DNA of 64,000 nt from Haemaphysalis longicornis (Eukaryota; Arthropoda; Arachnida; Ixodida; Ixodidae). Location of the stretch: the NCBI GenBank assembly GCA_013339765.2, contig CM023449.1, positions 14,111,811-14,175,810 on the forward strand, read 5' to 3'. This document shows positions 9,638 through 21,225 of this stretch, in pieces. Each line of letters starts with the position of its first letter. Within the stretch, counting starts at the first letter, position 1. The notes below the pieces were generated by a model. It did no database searches, was not told the origin of the DNA, and saw only the letters and a list, made by a program, of their open reading frames with translations. The position numbers and the translations under genes were made by a program.

Positions 9638-9841
9638 TGATTGTTTGTGGGGTTTTAACGCGCCGACGCAACGCAGACGATGAGGCGCGCCGTAGTGGAG
9701 GGCTCCGGATTAATTTTGACCACCTGGGGATCTTTAACGTGCGCCGAAATCTCGAACACACGAGCGTTTTTGCTTTTCGCCTCCATCAGAAAAGCGGCCG
9801 CCGCGGCCGGGAATCGAACCCGCGACCTCGTGCTCAGCAGC
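9638..9841 (-). mobile_element. tRNA-derived SINE (Ruka-like)
   Basis: On the minus strand the element opens GCTGCTGAGCACGAGGTCGC and has a perfect RNA polymerase III B box (GGTTCGATTCCC). The tRNA-unrelated body follows (CCCCAGGTGGTCAAAATTAA, CTCCACTACGGCGCGCCTCA) and a short A/C-rich end. This matches the tRNA-derived SINEs I remember from Rhipicephalus ticks; the A box half is not recognisable. It is absent at the matching position of the right arm (near 63230), so it inserted after the duplication. It is flanked by unusually long direct repeats. Confidence 0.85.
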
Positions 9842-9885
9842 GCATAGTGTATGGCTGCTGATGACCATGATATGACTACTTAACT
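9842..9885 (+). repeat. 44-bp direct repeat flanking SINE, second copy
   Basis: From GCATAGTGTATGG to TTAACT, directly after the SINE. Same length as 9594-9637; mismatches cluster in the middle. Confidence 0.75.
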
Positions 9886-10794
9886 ACGAGAGCGGTAGGG
9901 CATAGAAACATTATAAGAAAACAGCGTTGGTTTGGCGAAAGACTTTCATTAGTCGTGACTCAAAGAATTCCTCATTGTTGACAATCACGTGAGACTGTCA
10001 CCAAAATGCCACGAAGAGGGAGGCCCGCGGAGAGAACACGGGAAGGCCCCGTGAGAAAAGCAAGCAACGTAACTTCAGGACACAACGTAATCTTAGGGAT
10101 AGATAAAGGTAATTCTTGGAAGTAGAGGCAAGCAGGGGGTTTTCTTCTTCCACAACAGGAAAACATTAATAATACGCTGTATTCATTCCGTCTAACGACG
10201 GATTGCTAGGAGAACATACATTGCCGATAAAAATGCCTGGCAGACTTCCGGGCTGCATCCTATATTCTTTCAACGCGGAATGCCCTCATTGTATATATCT
10301 GGCTGGCACGGAGGCCGTTGCAAATTGAGGACTATTTCCTAAGGAGGATGGCACGAAGGTAGTAGGAGTCTATCAGGTTCGTTTCGGGTGCTATCAGAAT
10401 TATGGGCTTGCTTAGCATTGTATCTGTTCGTGGTTGAATACAGTGGACTTTGATATTTAAGCCCCTTTCCTCTTTTCAGCACCAAAAGAAGGATGATGAA
10501 GTGAGGGAGAGAGTGAGAAAGGCAAGCTGACAGAGAAAATGCGAAAGAAAAAACAAGAGGGCAATGCGAGGAATGGAAGGAACAGTGGAGCTGCAGAAGG
10601 AGAGAATGGTCGAAAAGAAAAGATGCAATAGAAAATTGAGGAGCGGATCGGAAGTGGGAAGTATGAGAAAACTTCGAGCATCTCCACGAGACGAGTGGGC
10701 GAAGCACTGGCGATCATACCTTAAATCACACGCGGCATTGCCCTCTCACGCATGTAAATGAGTGACAACGCGTGTGTACAGTAAACACAATTTC

Positions 10795-10920
10795 GATTCA
10801 ATCCAATCCAATCCGAGACAATTCAATTTATTCCAATTCAATCCAATCCAAATTCATGTCATTCGAATCCAATCTAATCCAAATCCAATCCAATTCAATT
10901 CATATCCAATCTAATGCTCC
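10795..10920. repeat. GGATTG-type short tandem array, left arm
   Basis: Irregular repeats of ATCCA/AATCC (GGATT on the minus strand). The matching array in the right arm is 62160-62290, so it pre-dates the duplication. Confidence 0.75.
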
Positions 10921-12473
10921 TGACGCATGCGCGACACGGATTTCCATGAGCCACGCGAAACTGCTCAACTTCTCTCTTTCTCTAACCTTTTGTGAACATG
11001 TTACTTTGTTCTTGTTAACCTTTTGTGAAGCTTTTGTTCACAGATGTTTTGATTTACACGGTGCTGCGCATCTCTCTCTCTCTCTCTCTAACCTTTTTTT
11101 TTCATGAATTAGCCTAGATACTTAAGGTTTTTTTGCTTTTTGGCACGTTTTGCAACCTTTTAGGCGGTGTGACGTACACATATTCGGTTTATACTGATGT
11201 GAGCGCGGGCGCCAACGGACAGACATTGAGAGGTCATAAAGTGCTTCGCACCCATAACGATAGGGAACCTTCATATAAAGATATGATGGGAAAGAGAAAA
11301 GAGGACAGACGTTACCGGCCCCGGCAGCACGGTCGTATATCGATGTCACTTTCAGAGATTAACGTAGATACGGCGACCTTTTTACGACTGAGAAAGCAGG
11401 AACATTGCTCAAGGAGATAAACATTAATTTTTTAACTGGTGGTTGTGTTATTTCAGTCCATTCTTTCTGTTATTTTTTGCCTTATTTCTCAAAAGCAAGG
11501 ATATTACAATTTATTCAAAAAACCACACACACCGGGAAACCTTTTCTGCATAACTACAGGAAGAGGATTCAAGACGAGGACGGGTCACGAAGCTCTACCT
11601 TTCATGGTAAGACACTCAGGTTCTGCGAACAAAATAGATAATCTAAGCAATTAGTACCACTACCACGTTGGGGTTGACAACAATTCTGTGTTAGAATTTT
11701 TAAATGATAGTGTCGTGAGCGATAGTGTCCTGAAAGGATAATTCTACAATATTTGTTTTTTGTTTTAAAGAGATCAATTAATTTTATCGTATTCATCTAG
11801 AACACTAGCGATGCCGCAATAAGACTGTTGAGCCCTCGTTAAATTGACGGTTTTTCGGAAGACTTCGAACCACTTATAGTAGTTGTCATCTTAATATTTC
11901 ATATTTCCGATTGGTTAGAGCTTACAAAATATATAACAGGCAGTTAAATCTGGCTGGGTAAATAACACCCCAACGCATTCTAATAATGAATAAATAAATT
12001 TCCGAAGAAATGGGGCATTGAAGGACGATAATTTTCTCGAGTAATTTGATGTATAGCAAGGCCATTCCAGTCGGTAATGGCATCTGAAATAAGACCACTC
12101 TCGGGTCGGTAATGGGAAGAACCTGTTTACTGCTGAAACGTGTAATCCCAGTACGTCGATGACTCATTACAAGCTAAAGTGCAGCAGCGGGTTGACAACG
12201 GAGCTGGGCCAAATCTCAGAATCACAAAAGACTAAGTGTGCATCAAATTCTGCCGTACCCTGGAATAACAGTTTTATTTGTAATGCATGACACGCTCTCG
12301 GTGAATTAAGGGCTAATTTTTGAAATTCTACTTACGTTACTTTGGTGTTTTTGGGTCGTATAAGCAGCTGAGGCGTTTTTATAAATCACCATTAGCCCTC
12401 CTTTGAGTAAGGAGGCCTTACGGAGGCCGAGGAGCCGCTTTTCACTGTTGGAGCCAAAATGTCTGCCTTAAAG

Positions 12474-13270
12474 AAGCCATGGAAGAAAAAAAAGGTTGGT
12501 TCATTCAAAAGATTGCCTCGTTAAAGTTATACTGACAATACTTTTAATGTAAACTTCGCTCAAATAAGCTACATAATTAGGAAAAATGGGAATGGCCATG
12601 CGACCCACTTGCTCTTTTCCTGCAACAGAACCTATGATGTCATACCATACAACTCTGCGATCGGCAGAGGGCGGCGAAAGCAAACGCAAATTAGGCAGAA
12701 CTTATAAGATTGCCGAACGAGCTATTGGCGCCTAAATTTAGAGCACATTCTTTTTAAAGCTCTAAGAATGGTGGGCATCCAGTGGAAGTTACGAAAGCAC
12801 CTGTAAAAATAGAAGTACCGATGCGTATGCTGCCGTTGGTACTGCGCACACTATGCTTGTTTAACTGCACAGGACTGCAGTCCCTTGTAATTGCTTGGGA
12901 CGACACTGGCCGATTGACGCAAACGACGATGTCTTACGTGACCGTAGTTGTCGAGTGAGCACCATGTTTCACCAAACAATTGTCTCCACGAACAAAACAA
13001 GCCAGGTACAAATACGTTCACGAACAAACCAAAGGCACAGAACGGCTTGCCGTGGTGTGGTGGCGCCATCTAGGCTCACTAACGGTACACAAGGCCCTGT
13101 GATGTCATTTCAGACAACAAAAAGGGATGATTTAGGGGAAAATGAAACTTTTAACTTACATAATTAATTTCTCAGCGAATAAAGCATCGTTTGTGTTCGG
13201 ACAAGTGCTGATGGCTCTATAAAACAAGTAATCTATGGAATAACACAAACTTCTGTCTTGTCTTCATGGC
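12474..13270. mobile_element. Left-arm-specific insertion with short inverted ends
   Basis: About 0.8 kb present only in the left arm: the right arm (near 60440) joins the two flanks directly. The ends are AGCCATGGAAGA and, inverted, AGCCATGAAGAC, so the insert looks like a small nonautonomous DNA element. No transposase was seen, and I could not fix a target duplication because both junctions lie in A/T-rich sequence. It contains the block GTGGTGTGGTGGCGCCATCT. Confidence 0.45.
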
Positions 13271-14072
13271 TCATTTAAAAAAAAATATTTGCCCCAATAA
13301 AAAGAAAAGCCAGCCCACGTTTGAACGCTCCATATGTTTTGAGGCACGAGTATCTCCTCTATCTGGGCTTCTTGGGGGCCCTTGGGCCTATTGCTTCTAT
13401 ACCCTGAATTGCTTTGAAAGGAAACAAATTTAGCCCAAAAATATATGTTTTTGAAGTGCAATGTCGCTCAAATACACCAAATATGCATTTGTTCGCGGTT
13501 TCCGCCCACGCTAACCTCCTGCGTCTGCATCACAACATTAATGCAAAGCGCTGCTTGAGCAAAGGCTAACCAACGACTTTAACTAGTCAGTTTAGCAACC
13601 GTACTACAGAACGTTCAATAGCACCCGGGTCAGTTTTTTGAATATGAACAGACGTGCAAACTTTCGGTCACCTTTTTATTAGACGGTGTCGATCTTTTCC
13701 CGATGGCATGTAACTGTCAATAAACTTGTGCACACACACACACCACAATACGCGAACTCAGCCACGCAAGAAGAAAATAGGCTGGTCAGCGCGGTTGGTC
13801 GAGGTCGAAGGCCTGGAGCTCTTAAAAAGAAGGGTAACGGCGGCTGTTTTCTGGCAGAGAAAGAAACGAAACGCACAATTGTGGAAATTTCCAATCACGT
13901 TGAATACACCCAAGTAGCATTATTCATTGTGCAGCTCTCAACCAAGACGTGCCAAATAGGACACCTGTGCATACATCTCTGGCGATTAAAGGCTCCCCGC
14001 CCACTCAACCGCGACAATTGGATAAAACTTTGAAGACGTTGACAAAGCTGTTGGCTTTGTATACGATTACTA

Positions 14073-14139
14073 GAATGCACGAAGGTTCCGCGTCGGCATT
14101 GTATAAAATACAATGCCGACGCGGAACCTTCGTGCATTC
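14073..14139. repeat. Perfect hairpin, 32-bp arms with 3-base loop
   Basis: Arms 14073-14104 and 14108-14139 are exact reverse complements around AAA. The right arm has the first half only (near 59620-59660), so the second half was created in the left arm by a local inverted copying event. Confidence 0.9.
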
Positions 14140-15626
14140 ATCCCGGAACATTCGAGCTGCGGGTTCACTTAATACCGAACTGATTAGTCTGTCGCTCACC
14201 CCGCTGTATCCACGGTGCAGGGTTTCGTCCAGATTCCGGATCTGCAGCCCTGTACAAGCGCATAAAAAGGGAGTTGTGCGACAAGGCCTTCCACATTTAC
14301 AGGAGTGAAGGAGGAATGCTTTGTGGTAGCGTTACGCTCCCCTCAAGAACAGGATGCCCGAAAGGAATGTCTCAGTAAATCATTCTTAGGTACGTGTGTT
14401 TAAATATTAGGCAAGGAGAAGCTGAGCCGATCTTCAGGCGTTCGCATTAAAGTTAGGGGCGTTCTAAAATTCGGCCCACACTTTGATCGTGACCTTCTTT
14501 TCTTAATAAAACGGAAAGGGTGAGTCAAAGCAGTGTTTACTCTTACGTGGAACTGCTACAATAGATTTGTCGTCTTACCTGTGAAACAGCAGCACAAAGT
14601 CGAACAAAAATGACTCAATAAACTCTGTAATTTAGAACGACAGTCAACCCGGTTCCGGCAGTTCTGGATCATTTGACTTCATCGAGAAACATGTTACAGG
14701 GTCTCCCACTTTCAGCTCTTGGCATTTTTCCACTTTTTAAATAACACCAGATTTTTTCTCCTTAAGGACCGTCTTGATATCTCAAGGGCAATGAAACTGT
14801 CATACTGATGTTAGTCTCAAAGATTACTACAAAGAAAACCTGGGTAATAAACTCGAACTTAGTGATGGGGCAACTAGGGACGGCAACTTCTTGCGAAGCC
14901 GCAGGTATTCATATGATGAAAAAACGAAACATTGTTCGTCAAAATCCGCCTCAAAGCTATGCCAAAAAAATGGTAGTCTTCCCTAATTCTTCCACGCGAT
15001 ATCGCTTTCCGAACTGATGATTCCGCCATCATTTTGCCCGTATGGTCATAAAATAAAATCCCAAGCGAAATATACGTTTCCTATGCAGATAACAGCACGA
15101 TTTTTCAGTCTTTCAGCCTGCAAAAATACCGTTTGTCTTTATCATTGCAATAATCTCGCGAGAGATCACCAGCGGCTACAGTAATTTCCCTTGTAATCAC
15201 GCGCGGTGCGTATCGCTTACGTGTCAATAACTATGAGGGTTTCAAAAAAAGTGCGCGTGGGCTGCGTATTCTTTTATTGTTCGCGTACATAAACTGTTTA
15301 CGTACGTGAAAATAAACCGTAATTGGAAATAGCAGCACTAAAGCCTAGCGTCATACTAGAGTGCGGAAGAAAAATTGCAGATATGTCCATCTCTTTTATC
15401 ATGTGGGCTAAATAATGGCAATCGCAATATGATTAGGGTAGCTTGCGAAAGAGCGGCGTTCTTACTGGCCCGAGCAACTGAATGATAACCGCTGTTTTCT
15501 TCCTGTGTCACCAGCAGGCAAGCCACATTTTGCGTTATTCCCCGTTTCCCCCCAATTTCACTGCAGTAATTGAACTTTTTTTTCGGCTGGAAGTTTTTCC
15601 TTCGAGCGACAACTCCTATACTCCAC

Positions 15627-17469
15627 TACATTCTACATTACATTCTAAATACATTCTACTTTCGACCACGTTTATGCCTGTGGAAGTGAAGTTACTTCGC
15701 CTGTTTTCGATTTAAATAACAGAAAACTTTGAGGTCGAAACTTGTTATAAAAGCTGTGCTATATTTTTGTAACTCTATTACAAAAAAAACTAACGTTTTA
15801 TTTTCATGGGTATCATTTATTTTACGTTGGTTTACTTTATTGTAGCAACGTCTACCACCATGTATCTTTACATATACCATATGAAGCATACGAGAGATTT
15901 TATGTTATAAAAATCGCTCCGTCTAGAGTGCCTTCGACGGCAGTATAAGCACTCCTCCAAAGTGAACCGGATTTCAGAAAAAAAAAATTCCGGTCCGGCA
16001 CTTCTTCACTTCACTAACGTTGTAACCTAACCTAAAAAAACGGGAAGAAAAGAGAGCAACGATTTCAAACTCCCGAAATAATCCTACACTATAACAATAA
16101 TATTTGAAAATAATGGTGCACAAAAATGACGCAAGCACCTGATTGTAACGGCCACCCTTTCCATCAGGAAACAGAGACGGAACCCTTACACCACCATGGC
16201 ACACGCTCAGCCCTTTGCCGGCTTAGTGTAAAAAACCCAAATTGTGTCGTATGGCACCCTTGCCATAGTTTGTGGCGCTGTGAAGTGGTCAGGAGGAACA
16301 TCCTGAGCGTTTCTCTAGTGCCGTACTGAGTTGAGTTAGTTTATGAACTGTTTTTTTGTTGAGCACTGGTGAAGTTTGTGTGACTTGATTTGTAGTGGCT
16401 TGTTGACCACGCCAAAAATTTTGTTCAGTGTGTAGAATGACCATGGTACATGCAAATTGATTGGATAATTTTCTGTTCTTGGGGCAGCGCTGTTATCACT
16501 AGTCGCTGCGCCCTGATATGTGGGTTATAATAAATTCTCTTTACCCCCCCCCCCCCCTAGAGCCGGCAGATGGCACTCTAGAAACCTTGTATGAAAGTTA
16601 CGTGGATGCTTAGAACTTTTTAAGAAACCACTAAGCATTCACCACCCAAGGCAGAATTCTAGTCGGATAATCTGTCAAGCTGATAAGCATTAACGTGTGC
16701 ACAACTCACTTTAAGATTACGAGACGTGCACATCGAAGTCACATACTACGACCACAGGGATACTGTCTCTGTAACAAATCCAAGGCGTGAGGAAAGTGCT
16801 AGAACACCTGAGCAGATCCTAAGGTTCAATCACACAATGTAGCAGTTATACTTTATTTACTTTTTTCGGTGCGGGGTTCACTAAAAGCTGGGAGTGGAAA
16901 CAGAAAATCAGCCCAAATGACCGCTGACAAGCCTTGGAACCCTGCAACTCACAAGTGGCACTTCACAACAAACAGAACAGTCAAATACGATCAGCAAGTA
17001 AACTAACAACACCAATTCTGCTCGTAGGTGAAGCGTGACACTTCTACATGCAACTGAAAATGATATTCCACGATATAAAATTTCAGAAACACAAGTTAAC
17101 ATTCGTAAGTACAAGCGCGAATGTTTATATACAAAACATATTCGAAAGCTCATATACAAAACAGGAGCCCATAGTGAGAACCTTTTCCACAGGGCAGAAA
17201 AGGACATCGTATGAATCTCTTCTTACAAAGGACTATTCAGGCGTTTCGGCAAAATGCATTTCAACATAGCAAAACTAGTTATTTCTACATTGTGGAATTT
17301 TAAGGGTAGTGGTCGCTCAATGTCATACGGCGCTTTGTATGGGATAAGCACTATATATTTTTTTATTAATCGATGGTTCATTTCTTTTGTTTTCTTTTAA
17401 AAAACGCCAATCCTATAATGACTCATTGTGTCTACGCAGGCAATTTTATGTCGCGTGTATATTGGAGAA
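15627..17469. other. Non-coding stretch after left arm
   Basis: No recognisable gene. It contains a local repeat of ACATTCTA units (15630-15660), an imperfect hairpin around TTCAGAAAAAAAAAATTCCGG (15970-16000) and a poly-C run at about 16546-16558. Short open frames show no family features. Confidence 0.4.
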
Positions 17470-18110
17470 ACCGAGGCGTCATATGATACGCTAGTTATAT
17501 AACGTGATATAACGGTGGGTCTTCTTCTGCAGGATTGGAATTCTTAAATATTCGTATAGTGATGGTTCCCAAAACAAGAGGACAATGCCTTAGATAGGGA
17601 TAACACAAGGAACTGTAAAGGCTTTGTTGAGACTTAACGAGTAAAATATGGCTGTACAACGAAGAATACCGGCAAATCTAGAAGACGCGATATAATTTTT
17701 ACAAATGCGGGTCTTTCGACACAGTGCAGACGTAAAGATTATACCTAGTAATAGTATTAACTGAATAAGAGGGTCCAGAATTAGTACTGGAGGACGTTTC
17801 GCGTGAAAAAGCAAGCCTTGATTTTCTGTTTGCTTCTACCTAACTTCTACCTAACGAATTTATGCGGGAACACCCCTCAAACAACAAGAAGACTTTGTTT
17901 AGGCTGGCGGTTAGGTGTGTAAAGCCATTCGAGGCGAAAAAAAAGCTTGGTGTCACCCACAAATATAATGTATTTTGCCAGCTTGCTTATGTCACACGTG
18001 TCATTTATATAGACAGTGATCAGTAAATGCTCAAGTAAACTACCCTGGGGTAGACCATATACGGTTTTAACGCAATCGGAAGGCTAGTAGGTAATATTGA
18101 CATCTTGCGA
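17470..18110 (-). pseudogene. Degenerate CR1/L2-like LINE reverse transcriptase
   Basis: Minus-strand reading near 17940-18090 gives VYGLPQGSLLEHLLITVYIN, then KLAKYIIFVGDTKLFF. This is RT motif B (G-PQGS-L--LL---YIND) and motif C, in which the normal F(A/V)DDT has become FVGDT. Further along, in shifted frames, are LEWLYTPNR and SSRFAGILRC, and near 17500 GNHHYTN, which fits the thumb and C-terminal region of CR1/L2/Jockey-type polymerases. Several frameshifts and stops interrupt it, and endonuclease and ends are not found. It is an old fragment without function. Confidence 0.6.
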
Positions 18111-21100
18111 TGGAGAGCCTAAATATAATTTATTAGATTGAGAGCCCATCCACGAGCGCCGTAATGTTCGCTAAAAGAACTTCGTGATTCCCACCCGGTG
18201 GGAAGCACCATTAGTCCGGAAGGCTTTGGATCGTAGTGGCCATCAGTGATCTCCCCAGCAGTCGTCTCTGCTATGAGAAGTGGGAGTGTGTATGCAGCTG
18301 CACCCATTTTTCTTATGTACTGTCGGGGATAGGGATGGGGGTAGGAAATTGTTGGCACCCCCGTACCTGAGGGGGCAGAATGTGCATGTGGATGGATATA
18401 TGGTGGGATACATTACAAGGAGAAGTTTTTCTGTTGGTACGAATTAGTTTGCAGTCTGCGAAAGGTTGTGGCTTCGTATCGCGAGAGGTGTGGGTATTAG
18501 CTGTGCCCATTCACTTGCGGCACCCGCCAAAAACATTCTACGCAGATACACAAAAACTCCAAAACGCTTGGCAGTGTCGCAGCCACTAGCGCTTTTTAAA
18601 ATCACCCAATAACTAATGCAACACGGTTTCTTGTGTTAGCATAGAAAAATAAGCACGAAACGTGGCAATCTCCGAAATTTCGGCTCAATTAAGAACGCTG
18701 TTTCTCTGAAATAATTTTCAAAGATCTCCAACAATCGTTGCAAGTTGTTTTACAGGGAATTTCGCTCTAGTAAGTTCATCCCACTAAACAAAACACATGG
18801 CTATTCAGCACAGCTCCACTGTTCGCTTCAGGGTGTAGCATGTCATGAAATAAAATGCTAAGTTTGTGTCATTGTCGTCGATTCTTGGAAGTGTTACTTG
18901 TGTGATCCAATCATCAATACAGATAAATTAAATATATATTACAATTTATTTTTAATCATCCAAGAGTCCATGCTTGTTAACTTCCTTGTCCTTTAATTAG
19001 GACAAGGAAGTTTACAATTAGTACAAGGAACCACATAAAGTAGGACGTTATCCTTCCCTTTGTAACATACGCCTACAATACCAGGGTGGAAATTGCCACA
19101 GCATTTCCACCGTTATTGTTGTTTCTGGCCGACACCCCTCTCCCGTCCTTTGCTCCGCTTTCTTTTCCTGCCCGATATCTACAACCGACCAGGCACCGGA
19201 TGAATTTGTTTCCCGGATAGCGCATTGACGGAAGCTCGCCCGATAGATTACTGTATCCTGTGAGAACGACTGGAAATCCCGCTATGACGCAGCTCACCCA
19301 GATGTTTCCTTTCAACTTGGAGATGAAATGTTGCTTTCCACGCCTCTCCGCGCTCCAGGACTGTGAAAAGCGTTGATGCCCCGCTTCATCGGTCCCAACA
19401 AAGCCCCTCGGCGTACCTCTCCAGGGAACTAATTATTATCTCCTACTTGTGGCGTCACCGACCACCGGTGCCGAGACGTTGAGATTGTGCACAAGCCGTT
19501 CGTCTAGCGTTCTCTATCCCCTTGAGTTTCGGCCAGTTTGGCTGCCTCGCAGACCGAGGGGAAATTGTGTGAGCACAGTCTTTCAGTCTTTGAGGATATA
19601 ACGTCCTGGAGTGGTCAATCTCACCGTAACGTGCACCAGCCAGGAACACTCCCATGACTTGTTCCGTGTTCATTCACGTATCACTCGTCATCATCATCTC
19701 GCCCACGGGTGCATTACTTCTTAGCCTCTGCTTCGGCTGTTCTCACACCATGGTCGGTCGCGCCGTTGCCCTGCAATGAACGAATCAACACGGCCCCTGG
19801 CCCGGGTCTCACAATATACAGAATATTAATTGTGCTACAGAGGTAAAGGGTAGACCCCTAACTGATGATGTGTGGAGGCAGAAAAATCAGCAGTTTTTGA
19901 ATTTCTTCTATTTTTGTTGATATTTTAATACTAAGTTGTGTATATTTGTACGAAGTACTGCCTTATACCTGTCAGTTGATGTGTACCGTGCTCAATATAA
20001 TGGTCATTATTGTTTTTTACCACATCCGGTAAACCAACTGATGTTATTAGTATTATAACTACTTAAAACGTGTCACCAAAAGGTACCAAAACTGCCCTGT
20101 GAGTGCCACACCCCGTGAAGCACCCCGTTCATTAGACAAGAAAAGATTGAGGAAGATTTTGAAGTTTCACTTGTAGAATACCTAATAAAGAAGACGCCGA
20201 ACACAAGAGAAAATAAAACATTGGCGTTCTGGCCCCCCTGACGTGAGCCTTGTTGACAAGTTATACTTTTACTCGAAACTATTGCGATGGTTAGGGGCAG
20301 ATGGGTTTCTGCAAGGCACTCCTTGTCCCAAGCAGATAGCAGTGGTTCCTAAAGATTTACCGCGTGCAGGCAGTCTGTAGGCTTCCCGAAGGTCGCAATG
20401 TGGCAGTAAGCTTCATCATGATAGGTTGCTCATGGACCATAGCCTAGACCGAAAACAAAAAAGAGACGAGCAGCCAGCCAAGTCACAACACGCGGTGCAA
20501 GTAGCATCCTTTCTTTCTTATTTGTCTGGTACGGATGCACGGCACAAGGCGTCGGTAGAGCGAAGACGAGCAATTGCTGCTGTCGTGAACTGTCCCTTTA
20601 AGAAGCTGCAAGCGAACATCATGCCAAAGGCACAGGGTTCCCTCCACATAAAGAGCATTGTGTCCAAGTGCATCCCTGCACTTTTGAGAGTTTGAGAAGT
20701 GGAAAGTTTATTTAGAAGTCATAAGAGGACGGCCAAAATTACAGAGTAGACGCCATGCCACTGCCTTGCTAAAGTTCACATACAGTTCACATGTACATGA
20801 TGGCTTACAAACTCAGCACAAGGTAGTCTAATTCAGGCTATCGACTACTGCGTCTATTAATTCTTTACCTCGAACAGGTACGGTAAACAAGATGAATGGG
20901 AAATAGCAAAAAAGTAGGAAAATAATCGGATATTGCGTTTGACCTCACGAGACAGGCTATTTCTGCAGCAGCTGTAATCCTGGTTGCAACCAAAGACACT
21001 TTCTGCTAAAAGATAATAAATTTCTAAACCATGCACCTCACGAATTGAGTTCAGTTGAGTTTTATGGCTCATAAGTAACTAAGGCTATCATGCGCCAAAC

Positions 21101-21124
21101 AGGTTATAGTGTGTTTACTTTTGC
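18111..21124. other. Non-coding stretch, one unassigned open frame
   Basis: No recognised gene. A minus-strand frame from about 19370 to 19073 is open for roughly 100 codons, with a hydrophobic stretch (VSCVIAGFPVVLTGYS) and FIRCLVGCRY. It has no ATG at its start, and a possible acceptor (TTTTCACAG) lies just upstream. I cannot assign it. The rest shows no repeats other than the hairpin at 18979-19012. Confidence 0.35.
18979..19012. repeat. 14-bp hairpin
   Basis: AACTTCCTTGTCCT and its exact complement surround a TTAATT loop. No following T-run or gene end gives it a role. Confidence 0.8.
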
Positions 21125-21225
21125 GTATTCATTGGCTTGGCTTGGCTTGGCTTGGATTGGATTGGATTAGATTTGGATTGGATTGGATTAAAGTGGATTG
21201 TGTTGGATTGTGTTGCGTCATAGCC
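21125..21225. repeat. TTGGC/GGATT short tandem array
   Basis: GGCTTGGCTTGG passes into GGATTGGATTGG-type units. It is the third occurrence of the GGATT-type array in the window and lies outside the duplication arms. It is followed by a twice-repeated GTTGCGTCATAGCCGCG at about 21212-21250. Confidence 0.8.

Larger units (their letters stand above)
8818..15626 (+). repeat. Left arm of long inverted duplication
   Basis: Seen by direct comparison: this stretch is the reverse complement of 45905-64000 once insertions are removed. Matching blocks (left/right): 8818-9590/64000-63240; 9886-12475/63230-60440; 13270-14866/60440-58906; 14870-15050/57890-57710; 15060-15400/52008-51657; 15400-15626/46140-45905. 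In one hand-counted 55-bp sample (14812-14866 against 58906-58960) I found 9 mismatches, so the arms are diverged but clearly homologous. Left-specific insertions are the SINE at 9638-9841 and about 12474-13270. The left arm probably extends further left, past the BEL element, toward Toll; the right edge of the window hides the partner. Essentially no coding sequence was recognised in it. Confidence 0.88.

Noticed and set aside
9790..9841. Possible tRNA gene (perfect B box)
   Set aside because: No acceptor stem or anticodon arm, and the sequence continues into a SINE body shared with other loci.
10339..10717. Ser/Phe/Leu-rich frames in the left arm and their right-arm counterparts at 62367-62660
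   Set aside because: They come from a pyrimidine-rich tract and change frame between arms; low complexity explains the openness.
13679..14308. Small frames around the hairpin and their right-arm partners (59517-60023)
   Set aside because: Frames are not kept between the arms and one runs through the hairpin; there are no protein features.
8818..15626. Arms as terminal inverted repeats of a giant transposon (Maverick/Polinton type)
   Set aside because: No polymerase B, integrase or capsid genes lie between the arms, and 6-kb terminal repeats would be out of range; inverted segmental duplication fits better.
16540..16560. Poly-C and other homopolymer runs (also 5290, 27304, 31567, 37429, 51378, 56350)
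   Set aside because: Simple homopolymers, some inside LINEs; noted only where they coincide with frame breaks.
18979..19012. Hairpin as transcription terminator
   Set aside because: This is a eukaryotic context with no adjacent gene end and no T-run.
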